Assembly (NCBI RefSeq): GCF_030814695.1
Contig: NZ_JAUSVL010000001.1
Coordinates: 868,001-932,000 of the forward strand
DNA from: Oligosphaera ethanolica
Lineage (GTDB): Bacteria; Verrucomicrobiota; Lentisphaeria; Oligosphaerales; Oligosphaeraceae
Reading direction: 5' to 3'
DNA length: 64,000 bases
Shown here: positions 35,153-44,135 of the stretch, piece by piece
How positions within the stretch are numbered: the stretch's first letter is position 1
Layout of the letters: each line of letters begins with the position of its first letter
The notes under the pieces: model-generated
What the model saw: only the letters and a program-made list of their open reading frames with translations
What the model was told of the DNA's origin: nothing
The model's database searches: none
Translations under genes and position numbers: made by a program

Positions 35153-36004
35153 ATGACCACCGAACTAAGCATCCCACCCACACTCGATTCCCGGCGCTTC
35201 CGCCGCCGCGCCCTGGCCTGCTTCAAAAGCCAGGTCGACACCATGGACCCCGCGATCATTCGCTCCTGGTCCTGGGCAGTCCCCGGCTTCGGTACCGCTT
35301 CGGCCTGGCTCGAAGATCACCCCCTGCGCGTACGCTCCGGCCGCTACATGTCCGACACCCCCGGCAAAGAAGTCTGGTGCGTCAAACTCCCCGAGCGCTT
35401 CGAATCGCGCAAAGTCGTCTGCAAGTACCATGAAGACGAAAATCGTTCGCTCTACGGGCTTTTTCATCACTCCACCGCCGTGCTCGAGGCCGCCAACTTC
35501 GCCGCCCTCAGCGCTCTTGGCATACCCGTGCCGACCGTCCTGGCCTGCGGCGAAAAACGCCACTTCGGCGAATTGGTCAGCTCATTCATCATCACGGATT
35601 TCATTGACAACACGGTCGACGGCTCCATCCTCCTGCCCACCGGCGACTGGTGCGACCGCAAACGCCTCCGCATGGGCTTCTGCCATAAATGCATGGAGTA
35701 CATCGCCAGAGCCCACGCCGCCGGCTTCCACCACGCCGCCTTCCATGCCCATAAAATCCTCATGCCGAAAAATAGCGACGAGGACAACCCCGAAGTCACC
35801 CTCATCGACCTCGCCCACGGCCGCTTCCGCCCCCTGCGCAGCATGCGCCAGGCCATCGCCAGCGACCTCGTCACCCTCTTTACCGAACTGCGACTCACCA
35901 GCGATGAAATCTACGTCCTCAGTCAGCACTACCTCGCCGTCAATAAACAATGCGCGATGGATGTCGATGAACTGTGGGACGCCATGAACAAACTGCCGCT
36001 GTGA
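35153..36004 (+). CDS. WaaP/Kdo kinase-like protein lacking the catalytic Asp
   Basis: The 283-residue protein resembles the LPS core kinase family (WaaP, KdkA): W-S-W-A-V-P-G-F-G, a conserved region VCKYHEDENRSL, EAANFAALSALGIPVPTVLACGE, a hinge (ITDFI), and LIDLAHGRFRP from residue 217 with the Mg-binding Asp219. In the catalytic loop, where family members have H-R-D before an aromatic residue, this protein reads G191-F-H-H-A-A-F-H-A-H-K, so the base Asp is Ala195. It may be a pseudokinase. It begins 47 bp after apbE. ATG 35153 is chosen over a TTG at 35102, though neither has a good ribosome-binding site. Confidence 0.65.
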   Translation: MTTELSIPPTLDSRRFRRRALACFKSQVDTMDPAIIRSWSWAVPGFGTASAWLEDHPLRVRSGRYMSDTPGKEVWCVKLPERFESRKVVCKYHEDENRSLYGLFHHSTAVLEAANFAALSALGIPVPTVLACGEKRHFGELVSSFIITDFIDNTVDGSILLPTGDWCDRKRLRMGFCHKCMEYIARAHAAGFHHAAFHAHKILMPKNSDEDNPEVTLIDLAHGRFRPLRSMRQAIASDLVTLFTELRLTSDEIYVLSQHYLAVNKQCAMDVDELWDAMNKLPL

Positions 36005-36082
36005 TGGCACCCCCCGCGCGCCCATTTTCCATCCTGCCGCGCGATCCCCCATCCTGCCGTACGCGTCCGCCTCGCGGCTGTG

Positions 36083-36130
36083 CAGCGGGCTTTTGCCCGC
36101 AGCGTCGCATGATGCCATTTCCCGCAGCGA
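36083..36130. terminator. Hairpin repeat between convergent genes (same family as at 7589)
   Basis: GCAGCGGGC-TTTT-GCCCGCAGC followed by GTCGCATGATGCCATTTCCCG is an inverted relative of the pair at 7561-7681. It lies between the WaaP-like gene ending at 36004 (+) and the small membrane protein ending at 36231 (-). Confidence 0.5.
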
Positions 36131-36230
36131 CTCATACCCGTGGCTGTGCTCTGCAACCCACGGAGCGATGGACACTATGGACGACTGCAAATGCCCTCCA
36201 TGGCCTTATGCCCGCGTCGCCATCATGCCT

Positions 36231-36515
36231 TTACTGCTGCATGCGGCGCATGATCGTCATCAGGAGCGCCAGCAGGCCCACGCCAAGCAAATAGGCCAGC
36301 AGCACCCGCCACATGCCCGCAAACCAGCCCAGACAACGACACAGGGGACAGCCCGAGCCGGCAGCTGGTGAAGAACAACTGGCGTTTGCCGCGCTCTTCC
36401 CCGCACAACAGGCCGCGCCCTCTTGCGTGGCGCCATTTGCCGCGCCCTCTTGCGCGGCGCCACGGCCCTCTCCGGCTTCCGCCGGCGTCTCTTTCGTTGC
36501 TACTTCTGCGCTCAT
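36231..36515 (-). CDS. Small single-span membrane protein (hypothetical)
   Basis: The 94-residue protein has an Ala/Glu/Gly-rich N-terminal half, a cluster of seven Cys (ACC, SCSS, CPLCRC), and one C-terminal TM helix (about 65-88, GMWRVLLAYLLGVGLLALLM) followed by RRMQQ. AGGGG lies about 6 bp before ATG 36515. It starts about 100 bp after the ABC ATPase stop on the same strand and would be the last gene of the SPFH/P-type ATPase/ABC run. The CPLC sequence could bind metal or form disulfides. I do not recognise a family. Confidence 0.5.
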   Translation of the reverse strand: MSAEVATKETPAEAGEGRGAAQEGAANGATQEGAACCAGKSAANASCSSPAAGSGCPLCRCLGWFAGMWRVLLAYLLGVGLLALLMTIMRRMQQ

Positions 36516-36616
36516 GCCTGTCCCCTTATACAGCGCGTGCCAGCGGCAGCTTAACGCTCCCGCTGGCACGCGTGGTCGTCGTTCTATGTCCCCGCCGCGC
36601 TGGCGGCAAGACGTTA

Positions 36617-37798
36617 TTACTTTTTACCCAGCAGGTTAGCCAGCTTCTCGTTGGCCTTTTCGGCCTGAGCTTCTTTTTCGGCGGCGGCGTCCCGCGCTTC
36701 GTCCGCAGCAGTCTCTGCGGCTGTCGGTGCCGGCGCACTGCCACCAAGTTTTTCGAGCTTGCTCATATCGATTGCAGGCTCTGCGGGCTTTACGGGCTCC
36801 TGGTCCGTCATGGCCTTTTGGGCCATTTCGGAGCGCCGGAGGGCGTTGAGCACTGCCGTGCCCTTGTCGGCCAAGTAGTCCGGAATCTCACCACCGGCCT
36901 GGGCGCCGGCCGTATCGACGCTCTGTTCGCGCGCCTGGCGCACGACTTCCAGGAAGAAGTCTTCCAGATTGCGAATCGGGTGGTCGATTTTGAGCTCGGC
37001 GTCGCTTTTCACGCCTTTGGCGGCCAGCCACTGCTTCAGCTCAGCCACGGTATTGTCGCTTAGTGACGGGCAGACCATGCGGGTCTTGTCTTCTTCGCTC
37101 AAGATGCTCTTCAGCGGCCCCGACGCGCGCACCTTGCCACCGTAGAGCACCAGCACGTCGTCGCAGACATCCTGCACATCGGCCAGCAAGTGGCTGCAGA
37201 GGATAATCGTCTTGCCGCGGCTGGCCAACAGGCGGATGACGTCCTTGACTTCGCGGCAGCCAATGGGGTCCAACCCACTAGTCGGCTCGTCCAAAATCAC
37301 CAAATCAGGGTCGTTCACCAGAGCCTGCGCCAAGCCAATACGCCGCGCCATGCCCTTGGAAAATTCGCCCACGGGCCGGTTGAAAGCGTGGGCCAGCCCG
37401 ACCATGTTCAGCAGTTGTTCGCCGCGCTCGCGCCGCATTTCTTCACTTAACCCGAAGAGGGCGCCGAAAAAATCCAGGGTCTCCATCGCCGTCAGATAAC
37501 GATACAAATAAGTCTCTTCCGGCAAATAGCCGATGCGGCTCTTCATATCGACGTTCCGCGGCTCCTCGCCAAACACCTTGAGCACGCCACGCGTCGGATA
37601 AAGCAGCCCCAGAATCATCTTGACGGTCGTGGACTTGCCCGACCCATTCGGCCCCAGCAGCCCAAAGACCTGCCCTTGCTTGATGGTGAAATCAATGCCG
37701 TTCACGGCACGCGCCTTCGGGCGATTCCAGAAATCCTTAAAGACCTTGGTCAGGCCGACCGCTTCGACGACTATGTTGTCCGTTTGCTTATTCGCCAT
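36617..37798 (-). CDS. ABC-2 type transporter ATP-binding protein without a permease
   Basis: The 393-residue protein has Walker A GPNGSGKST (49-57), signature region EFSKGMARR (145-153), Walker B LVILDEPTSGLDP (166-178) and H203. FSKGM in place of LSGGQ is usual for NatA/ABC-2 drug and sodium exporter ATPases. Residues about 240-393 form a charged Ala/Glu/Lys-rich tail, probably coiled. The start at 37798 is supported by AGGAG about 11 bp upstream. It follows the P-type ATPase gene closely, and no ABC-2 permease is encoded in the window, so its membrane partner is unknown. Confidence 0.85.
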   Translation of the reverse strand: MANKQTDNIVVEAVGLTKVFKDFWNRPKARAVNGIDFTIKQGQVFGLLGPNGSGKSTTVKMILGLLYPTRGVLKVFGEEPRNVDMKSRIGYLPEETYLYRYLTAMETLDFFGALFGLSEEMRRERGEQLLNMVGLAHAFNRPVGEFSKGMARRIGLAQALVNDPDLVILDEPTSGLDPIGCREVKDVIRLLASRGKTIILCSHLLADVQDVCDDVLVLYGGKVRASGPLKSILSEEDKTRMVCPSLSDNTVAELKQWLAAKGVKSDAELKIDHPIRNLEDFFLEVVRQAREQSVDTAGAQAGGEIPDYLADKGTAVLNALRRSEMAQKAMTDQEPVKPAEPAIDMSKLEKLGGSAPAPTAAETAADEARDAAAEKEAQAEKANEKLANLLGKK

Positions 37799-37866
37799 GG
37801 GGCATATACTCCTGAAATCATCCATCAAGCTGTTGTTGTACTCGCATCAACGGCGCCGGCGGCGCC

Positions 37867-39828
37867 TCAGCCCTTCGTTGTCTCCTGCTGGTCCATGGCC
37901 TCGCCGGAACGGACCAGCCGCGCGCTGTTGAAGATCACAAACAGCGAACTCACACTATGCAGCAACGCCGCGCCAACCGGCGTGACATGACCAAGGGTGG
38001 CAAAATATACACCGACAACAATGAAGCCCAAACCAATGGCCAGATTCTGATTCATCAGCATGCGCGTCTTGCGCGCCAAGCCGATCAGGAAGGGTATGCG
38101 CCGCAAGTCGTTATTCATCAGGGCCACCGATGCGCTCTGCACCGCAATGTCGCTGCCAAAAGCGCCCATGGCAATACCCAGGTCGCCAGCGGCCAAAGCT
38201 GGAGCGTCGTTGACGCCGTCACCGACCACCGCCACATTCACGCCGCTCTGCTTGAGTTTGCGGACGTACTGTTCCTTCTCTTCCGGCAGGCAGCTGGAAC
38301 GCACTTCGGTGATACCGATCTGCGCAGCCACAGCCTGGGCCACGCGGTCGTTGTCACCCGTAACCATACAGCACTGAGTGACGCCCAACTCTTTCAGCAT
38401 CGCAATCGCCTCGGCGCTCACCGGCCGAATCGCGTCACGCAGGCCGATCCAGCCCATGCAACGGCCATCGCGCGCCACCGACACCACGCTCAGGCCCTCT
38501 TCTTCGGCCTCGCCCAAAGTCTTGTCCATGGCGGCGGTGTCAATGCCCTCTTCGCGCAGCCAGGACGCGCGGCCCACCAGGCACTTCTGCCCGCTGAAGG
38601 TCGCCTGCACGCCCTTGCCAGCCACTTCTTGGTAGTGTTCGGGGTCCTGCCATTGAATGCCGGCTTCCTTGGCCAGCTTGCGCATCGCTTCGGCGGCCGG
38701 GTGGTTACTGTGATGCTCGACGGTCGTCGCCACCAGCAGCAAATCGGCCAGCTCCACGCCATCCAGCGGTTGCAAGCGGGCGACTTCGAGCTTGCCCTCG
38801 GTCAGCGTGCCCGTCTTGTCAAAAACCACCGCCTTGATCCGCGCCGCTAGTTCAATATAAGACACGTCCTTGATCAGAATGCCTAGGCGCGATGCCGCCG
38901 CAATGGCCGCGATCACCGCCGATGGCGTCGCAATCACCAGCGCCGCCGGCACCGCCATTACCAACACCGCGATCACCCGGTCGATCTTCTCGGTGATGAA
39001 CCACGCCAAACCCGCGATCATCAGAATCGTCGGCGTGTAGTAGCCCACGTAGTTGTCAATGGCCCGCATGATCGGCAGTTTCGACCGCTCAGCATCCGCA
39101 ATCAGGTTGCGGACCTTGCCCAGCGTCGTATCGCGACCAATGCGCGTCACCCGGAAGTCCACCAGGCCCGTCAGATTCTGCGTGCCGGCAAAGACCTCCG
39201 AGCCGGGATTCTTATCCGCCGGCAGCGACTCGCCGGTGATCGTCGCCTGGTTCACCGTGCTGACGCCACTCAAAATCACGCCGTCGGCGGGGAAATTCTC
39301 ACCGGGGCGCACGCGACAGACATCACCAGTGTGCAGGTCATTGAGCGCATCAATTACCTCTTCCTTGCCGTCTTTGATGCGTCGCGCCGTCCGCGGCGTC
39401 AGCCGCACCACGGCCTCAATGGCTGCCTCGGCGCCGATGGCCGTGCGTTTTTCAATGGTGATGGTGATCAGCATAAAGAACGCCACGGCGCCAGCCGTGC
39501 GGTAATCGCCACTGGCAAAAGCCGCCACCAACGCCAGGGCAACCAGTTCGTTCATGTGCACTTTGCCGCGGACCAGATCCCGCGCGGCTTCCCAAAAGAT
39601 CGGCAGACTGAGCATCAAAGCGCCGATAAACGCGCTCAGATCGCGGGCGTTCACATCCACCGCCGAGCTGAACAGCAGCTTCGACAAGTAGGAATTGAGC
39701 ACCAGTATGCCGCCGAGCAAAGCGATGCCTAGGCGGGTCATCTCAGCGCGCCCGGCTTTGTTATCGGACTTCTTCGCCGTGTCTTCAGCTTTCTTCGCCG
39801 CGTCTTCAGCTTTTACAGTATCAACCAT
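37867..39828 (-). CDS. P1B-like P-type ATPase with CPC motif replaced
   Basis: The 653-residue protein has the P1B layout: a short Lys/Ala-rich N-terminus with no HMA domain, TM pairs, the actuator domain with TGES (198-201), a conserved TM segment, DKTGT with the phosphorylated D337, SNHP in place of SEHP, MVTGDN and GDGVNDAPAL, then two TM helices. In the TM before DKTGT, where heavy-metal pumps have CPC or SPC, it reads A-V293-P294-A295-A-L, so both metal-binding Cys are absent. The ion carried therefore cannot be read from motifs. AGGGG lies about 9 bp upstream of the start. It is flanked by an HflK-like gene upstream and the ABC ATPase downstream. Confidence 0.85.
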   Translation of the reverse strand: MVDTVKAEDAAKKAEDTAKKSDNKAGRAEMTRLGIALLGGILVLNSYLSKLLFSSAVDVNARDLSAFIGALMLSLPIFWEAARDLVRGKVHMNELVALALVAAFASGDYRTAGAVAFFMLITITIEKRTAIGAEAAIEAVVRLTPRTARRIKDGKEEVIDALNDLHTGDVCRVRPGENFPADGVILSGVSTVNQATITGESLPADKNPGSEVFAGTQNLTGLVDFRVTRIGRDTTLGKVRNLIADAERSKLPIMRAIDNYVGYYTPTILMIAGLAWFITEKIDRVIAVLVMAVPAALVIATPSAVIAAIAAASRLGILIKDVSYIELAARIKAVVFDKTGTLTEGKLEVARLQPLDGVELADLLLVATTVEHHSNHPAAEAMRKLAKEAGIQWQDPEHYQEVAGKGVQATFSGQKCLVGRASWLREEGIDTAAMDKTLGEAEEEGLSVVSVARDGRCMGWIGLRDAIRPVSAEAIAMLKELGVTQCCMVTGDNDRVAQAVAAQIGITEVRSSCLPEEKEQYVRKLKQSGVNVAVVGDGVNDAPALAAGDLGIAMGAFGSDIAVQSASVALMNNDLRRIPFLIGLARKTRMLMNQNLAIGLGFIVVGVYFATLGHVTPVGAALLHSVSSLFVIFNSARLVRSGEAMDQQETTKG

Positions 39829-39893
39829 TGCTATCTGCCCCTGCTGTTATCACTATGGCCCTGTCATCGCGGCCCGTTGTACGGCCCTTGCGT

Positions 39894-41105
39894 TTATTCC
39901 TCGCCCGTCGTAGCGGCGTCGCCGTCTTTCATAGGCACCGCGCCGATCTGCAAGCGCAGCTCCTGGTAGCCCCCGGGAAGAGTATGCAGCACGTACTTGT
40001 TCTTCACTTTGCTCAGCACCTCGCTAACCGCATCCGTGTACAACGCCGTCAACATGGTCTCGGGATTCCGCTGATATTCCACGAGCACGGTCTCGAAGTA
40101 CGAACTGTCGGCCTTCACCCGCTCGACATTGCTGGTACGATAGCTGCGGGCTTCGTCAACAATCCGATAGGCAAGGCCTTGTGCCGCCAGGACGACATTT
40201 TCCGCGTAGGTCCGCGCCTTAAGCATCTCGGCCCGGCCGGTCTCAGACGCCTCGTTCACCCGCCGGAATGCCTCGCTGGTCGCCTGCGGCGTCTGCAGTT
40301 CCACCAGGTTCAACGACTGCACCTGCACGCCCAGACCGACCTCCGTCAGCAATTTGACCAGCCGTTCCTCTACCCTGTCCTTCAAGCTTTCTATCTGCCC
40401 GTCAGGCAGCGTCCGCGTCGTTGCCAGCAGATCCTCCACCGACCAGGTCGCCGTCTCCGCCAGCACGGCGTTGCTCAACAGATTGCGAATGGTTGCCTCG
40501 GTGCCGCGATTGCGCCGACCGAGCGCTGCCTTGCCCTTGTTATGCACGACGTCGGATTCTTCCTCGTCGTAAAAGTCCAGATAGTACTTCTCGGCATTGA
40601 CGACGCGGAAGTTCACATCCCACTTGGCGTGGATGATATTCGTGTCGCCCGATAGCAGATAGCCATCTACACCCGGCCGCAGAAAGTTGTTCGTTTGCTG
40701 CTCGGGCATATTCGCACTCATCCAGGGCTGGAAGGTGCTTTCCGTCGACACCGTCACCGAGCGCTGGGCGGGAATTTCCTTCACCCAGTCAACGGGATAA
40801 GGCCAGGCCCAGTACCAGCGGCCACTGGTCAAAATCGGCGACTCGCCGCGCTCAGGGTCCAGCACCCGCGTCTGCAACTTGCCAAAACGAAACAGCATCG
40901 CTTCGTTCTGCTCGTCAACGCGGAACATCCCGCTGAAAACCAAATACACAAAAATAACAATGATCAATGCCCGCAGCCCCATAAACAGCACGCGCAGGGT
41001 CCGCATCAACGCCAGCATGCCGGCACTGGCCGGGGCATCCACCGGCGCTGCGGCCGGAATGGGCGGCGTCGCCGGGGGGGTGTTCAGTTTCATCTTATCG
41101 TCCAT
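39894..41105 (-). CDS. HflK-like SPFH/band 7 protein
   Basis: The 403-residue protein has a Pro/Ala-rich cytoplasmic N-terminus, one TM helix (about 40-60, LRALIIVIFVYLVFSGMF), then an SPFH domain (RVDEQNEAMLFRFGKLQTRVLDPERG, AKWDVNFRVVNAEKYYLDF) and a long helical tail (about 260-360, AFRRVNEASETGRAEMLKARTYAEN). In E. coli HflK and HflC form a cage around the FtsH protease. Here FtsH is not in view, and the gene is the third of a set of three SPFH genes. GGAGAG lies about 5 bp before ATG 41105. Confidence 0.85.
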   Translation of the reverse strand: MDDKMKLNTPPATPPIPAAAPVDAPASAGMLALMRTLRVLFMGLRALIIVIFVYLVFSGMFRVDEQNEAMLFRFGKLQTRVLDPERGESPILTSGRWYWAWPYPVDWVKEIPAQRSVTVSTESTFQPWMSANMPEQQTNNFLRPGVDGYLLSGDTNIIHAKWDVNFRVVNAEKYYLDFYDEEESDVVHNKGKAALGRRNRGTEATIRNLLSNAVLAETATWSVEDLLATTRTLPDGQIESLKDRVEERLVKLLTEVGLGVQVQSLNLVELQTPQATSEAFRRVNEASETGRAEMLKARTYAENVVLAAQGLAYRIVDEARSYRTSNVERVKADSSYFETVLVEYQRNPETMLTALYTDAVSEVLSKVKNKYVLHTLPGGYQELRLQIGAVPMKDGDAATTGEE

Positions 41106-41131
41106 GGCTACTCTCCATCACGTCGGCTGGT

Positions 41132-42088
41132 TCAGTCTTTTTTCAAGGACGGCAGTTGGCTCGCACCGGGCTTCAACAACGTGAAGGGCGGCGTATTCGT
41201 GTCCAATATCAGCGTGTCCTGATCGCCAAGACTGACTTTCAATGCCTCGAGATTGCGCAAAAACAGCGCCAAGTCGGGATTCTTCTGGAACACCGCGTAG
41301 TAGCGCGCGGCCGCTTCGTCGCCTTCGCCGCGAATGCGCTTGGCTTCGGCCTCGGCCTGCGCCAGCAGCTCGGCGGCCTTGCGGTCCGCCTCGGAACGAA
41401 TCCGCTGGGCCTCGCTCTTGCCTTCGGCCAAAAAACGCTCGGACTTGCTCTCGCGCTCCGCCCGCATGCGGTCAAAGACCTTCGTCGTCACCATCTCCGG
41501 GAAGCTGAGTTTGCGGAAGCCAATTCGCGTCACCTCAATGCCAAATTCCTCCAGCGCCTTCTTCTGTACTGACGCCAGCATGGCCGCTTCAATCTGCTCC
41601 ATTTTGCTGTCCTTGGCGCTCGTATTGACCAGCTCGGAGAAATTATGCTGCGGCAGGATGCTGTTGCGGCTGTTGCGCACCACGGCGTCCAAGGTCGTTT
41701 CGGCCTCTTCCGTCGAATTCAGGCGGCGCAGGAACAGCCCGGGATCGCCAATGCGCCAGAGGACGTAAGTGGACACCACGATCTGGAATTCGTCCTTGGT
41801 GATGATCTGTTCTTCCTGCCCCACGGTCAATTCATAGCACTGCAGGCGCTTGTCATGCCGCCAGACCTGGTCCACGAAGGGCCATTTGAAATGCAGGCCG
41901 GGATCGTATTGGACGATCTTGCCATTAGCATCCACTTTGGCTTTGCCGAAGGTCTTGATCACGGCATATTCAGTCTCTTTGACCTGGAAAGTCATCAACG
42001 CGACCATGAAAATGACCACGACCAGCACTGCCAATAACGCCACCGGCCAATGCTGTTTGATTCCACGTTCCGCCTGCTGCTCGCTCAT
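41132..42088 (-). CDS. HflC-like SPFH/band 7 protein
   Basis: The 318-residue protein has an N-terminal TM helix (about 15-36, VALLAVLVVVIFMVALMTF), an SPFH domain (VKETEYAVIKTFGKAKV, PGLHFKWPFVDQV, VVSTYVLWRIGDPGLFLRRL) and a long Ala/Glu/Arg-rich coiled coil (ERESKSERFLAEGKSEAQRI) as in HflC. AGGAGG lies 9 bp before ATG 42088. It lies 26 bp upstream of the HflK-like gene, matching an HflC/HflK pair although in the opposite order to E. coli hflKC. Confidence 0.87.
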   Translation of the reverse strand: MSEQQAERGIKQHWPVALLAVLVVVIFMVALMTFQVKETEYAVIKTFGKAKVDANGKIVQYDPGLHFKWPFVDQVWRHDKRLQCYELTVGQEEQIITKDEFQIVVSTYVLWRIGDPGLFLRRLNSTEEAETTLDAVVRNSRNSILPQHNFSELVNTSAKDSKMEQIEAAMLASVQKKALEEFGIEVTRIGFRKLSFPEMVTTKVFDRMRAERESKSERFLAEGKSEAQRIRSEADRKAAELLAQAEAEAKRIRGEGDEAAARYYAVFQKNPDLALFLRNLEALKVSLGDQDTLILDTNTPPFTLLKPGASQLPSLKKD

Positions 42089-42176
42089 CGTCTTGATCCT
42101 CCTGATAGGGTGCTGTTATCAACCTGTTATGTAATTTTACCTGTAATGCCGCATGCCATGCGTTCGCGCCCACGCC

Positions 42177-44135
42177 CTATTTCGTGCTGTCGAGATTCAA
42201 ATCCAGCAGACTCGACCGCAGTTTCTTCTCCAGATTGAGAATCACCACTTCGCGATTCTGCTCGTTGGTCAGCACGTACTTGCGCGTCTGCCGGCCGCTC
42301 TCGTTGAGGACGTTGAGAAAACTGTCCAGCTTGAACAGCTGCGGCGAGGCATCGTAGCTCTTGAGCTGCCGTCCGAAACGCTCGGCCTCGGCTTCGGAGA
42401 CGCTCACGCGCTCCTGCTTGTAAGCATGGGCCTGATCGACCATGGTGACCGACTCGCTGCGGGCCAGCGGTTCACGGCTCACCGCGTACGCCAGCGCCTT
42501 CAACTCCTGTTCGTACTGCTGCTCGCGGGACGCCACGACGTTGTCAAAGGCGCTACCAACCGCTACCGGCGGATGCAACCCAGCCAAGCCAACAAAGACG
42601 ACCTCAATGCCCAGATTCAGGTCGTCGGCGACCTCCTGAATGCGCCGTTCCAGCAGCTCGCCGCCCTCGAAACGCTTGGCGCCAAGGACATGCCAGAAGT
42701 CTTCGCCAGCCAGGAAACTCAGCAGCTCCCTGGTGGCGATGTTCTTCAGCGTGCCACCCGGATCGCGGTGGCGATACATGTAGTCGTAGAGATTCTTGAC
42801 CTTGAAATACAACGGGATGTGCGCCGCGATCAGCCCCACGCTTGTCGGCGCGCCACGCCCGCTCTGGCCGACGCCAGCGCCGCCGGCGCCCGCCTCGGGC
42901 GTCGTCGCCACGATAAAGCTCATTTCTTCATCGACATGGGAGCTGCTCCAGAGAATCACGCGCGCGCCGTGCTTTTCATCCTTCTTTTTATCGGCAGAGT
43001 CCTGGTGCTCGTCATGCGCAGCGTCGCCTTGAGCGTCACCATGCTTGTGATTCGAGCCGATAGACAACTCCTGGACGTGATCCACCGGAAAACGGTTGAT
43101 GCGTGAAAACGGCGCCGGCAGCTTGAAGTACAAGCCAGGCTTGAGCGCTTCTTGAGAAACCACCCGGCCAAAGCGTTCGTGAATGCCATTTTCCTCCGTG
43201 CTGATCACGACCAGGCAGGTCTGCAACCACAGGGTCACCAGCATCATCACCAGCAGGGGCGCAACCGTACGCTCCAGAAAACGGTAGAACCACACTTCCG
43301 AAACCTGAAAGCCAAATTGATAATCCAAGGACGCGGCGACATTGCGCGCAACCCCGCCCGGTTCCGTGAACAAGGCCAACAGACGGCTCTCCGGCAAAGG
43401 CCGTTCGTCCTCACCAGGCATGCGCGGACGGTAAAACTCTATCACGAAACTCAGCAGCAATTCCACCGCCAGCACCAGCAGCATGAACAACGCCACGCGT
43501 GCGACCGTGATGTCAGCCTCCGCCGCGGCCTTCTTGAAGTACTCAAGAAATAACGATACGCCTGAGCCCAGAAACAACACGCAAGAGAAAAACAGCCACG
43601 CGCCCGCCGGCCGCAGCCAGCGACAGCCAGCCTCGCGGCTCGCGCCCACAAAGTAACTGCCCGCAATCAACGTGCCGATCGCACAGCATATCGACAAAAT
43701 CGCCAGCGGCATCGGGTTCACCGCCAGCGGAAAGGCCAGCAGACTGCGCCAGTGACGCCAGACGCCAAAGCTGAAAATAATCAGGCCGATCCCCAACACA
43801 AAGGTGAAGATCGGCACAAAGTATTTCACGTACTGCATATTCGCCCGAGTCGCCATGCGGACAGTCTCGTCCGCGTCATCAAACAACTCGTTCTTGCCAT
43901 GCTCTTTCCTGAACGCTGCCGCTGCGGTTTCCTCCACCGCCTGACGATAGGCAAAGGCGCAACGCCCAGCGGCAAGCAGCCCCAGCAACACCACGGTCAA
44001 CGCCGCCGCAACCCCCGGCACCATCGCCGAACTGTTGCCCGTTTTCAGAATGAAGGTCCCCAATATCAGCAGTACCACGCCAACAAAGGATACTGCAAAA
44101 CACAAATTCCGTGGCCGGGTGCTCACATCTTTCAT
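42177..44135 (-). CDS. Multi-span membrane protein with SPFH domain (HflK-like)
   Basis: The 652-residue protein is unusual for the family: about six or seven TM segments fill residues 1-310 (for example LCFAVSFVGVVLLILGTFIL, YFVPIFTFVLGIGLIIFSFGV, ALFMLLVLAVELLLSFVIEF, APLLVMMLVTLWLQTCLVVIS), followed by an SPFH domain (STEENGIHERFGRVVSQEALKPGLYFKLPAP). The SPFH part has a His/Asp/Lys-rich insertion (NHKHGDAQGDAAHDEHQDSA) that could bind metal, and a helical tail. GGAGG lies about 9 bp before ATG 44135, preferred over 44192. It is the first gene of the run that includes HflC, HflK, the P-type ATPase and the ABC ATPase. Confidence 0.8.
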   Translation of the reverse strand: MKDVSTRPRNLCFAVSFVGVVLLILGTFILKTGNSSAMVPGVAAALTVVLLGLLAAGRCAFAYRQAVEETAAAAFRKEHGKNELFDDADETVRMATRANMQYVKYFVPIFTFVLGIGLIIFSFGVWRHWRSLLAFPLAVNPMPLAILSICCAIGTLIAGSYFVGASREAGCRWLRPAGAWLFFSCVLFLGSGVSLFLEYFKKAAAEADITVARVALFMLLVLAVELLLSFVIEFYRPRMPGEDERPLPESRLLALFTEPGGVARNVAASLDYQFGFQVSEVWFYRFLERTVAPLLVMMLVTLWLQTCLVVISTEENGIHERFGRVVSQEALKPGLYFKLPAPFSRINRFPVDHVQELSIGSNHKHGDAQGDAAHDEHQDSADKKKDEKHGARVILWSSSHVDEEMSFIVATTPEAGAGGAGVGQSGRGAPTSVGLIAAHIPLYFKVKNLYDYMYRHRDPGGTLKNIATRELLSFLAGEDFWHVLGAKRFEGGELLERRIQEVADDLNLGIEVVFVGLAGLHPPVAVGSAFDNVVASREQQYEQELKALAYAVSREPLARSESVTMVDQAHAYKQERVSVSEAEAERFGRQLKSYDASPQLFKLDSFLNVLNESGRQTRKYVLTNEQNREVVILNLEKKLRSSLLDLNLDSTK

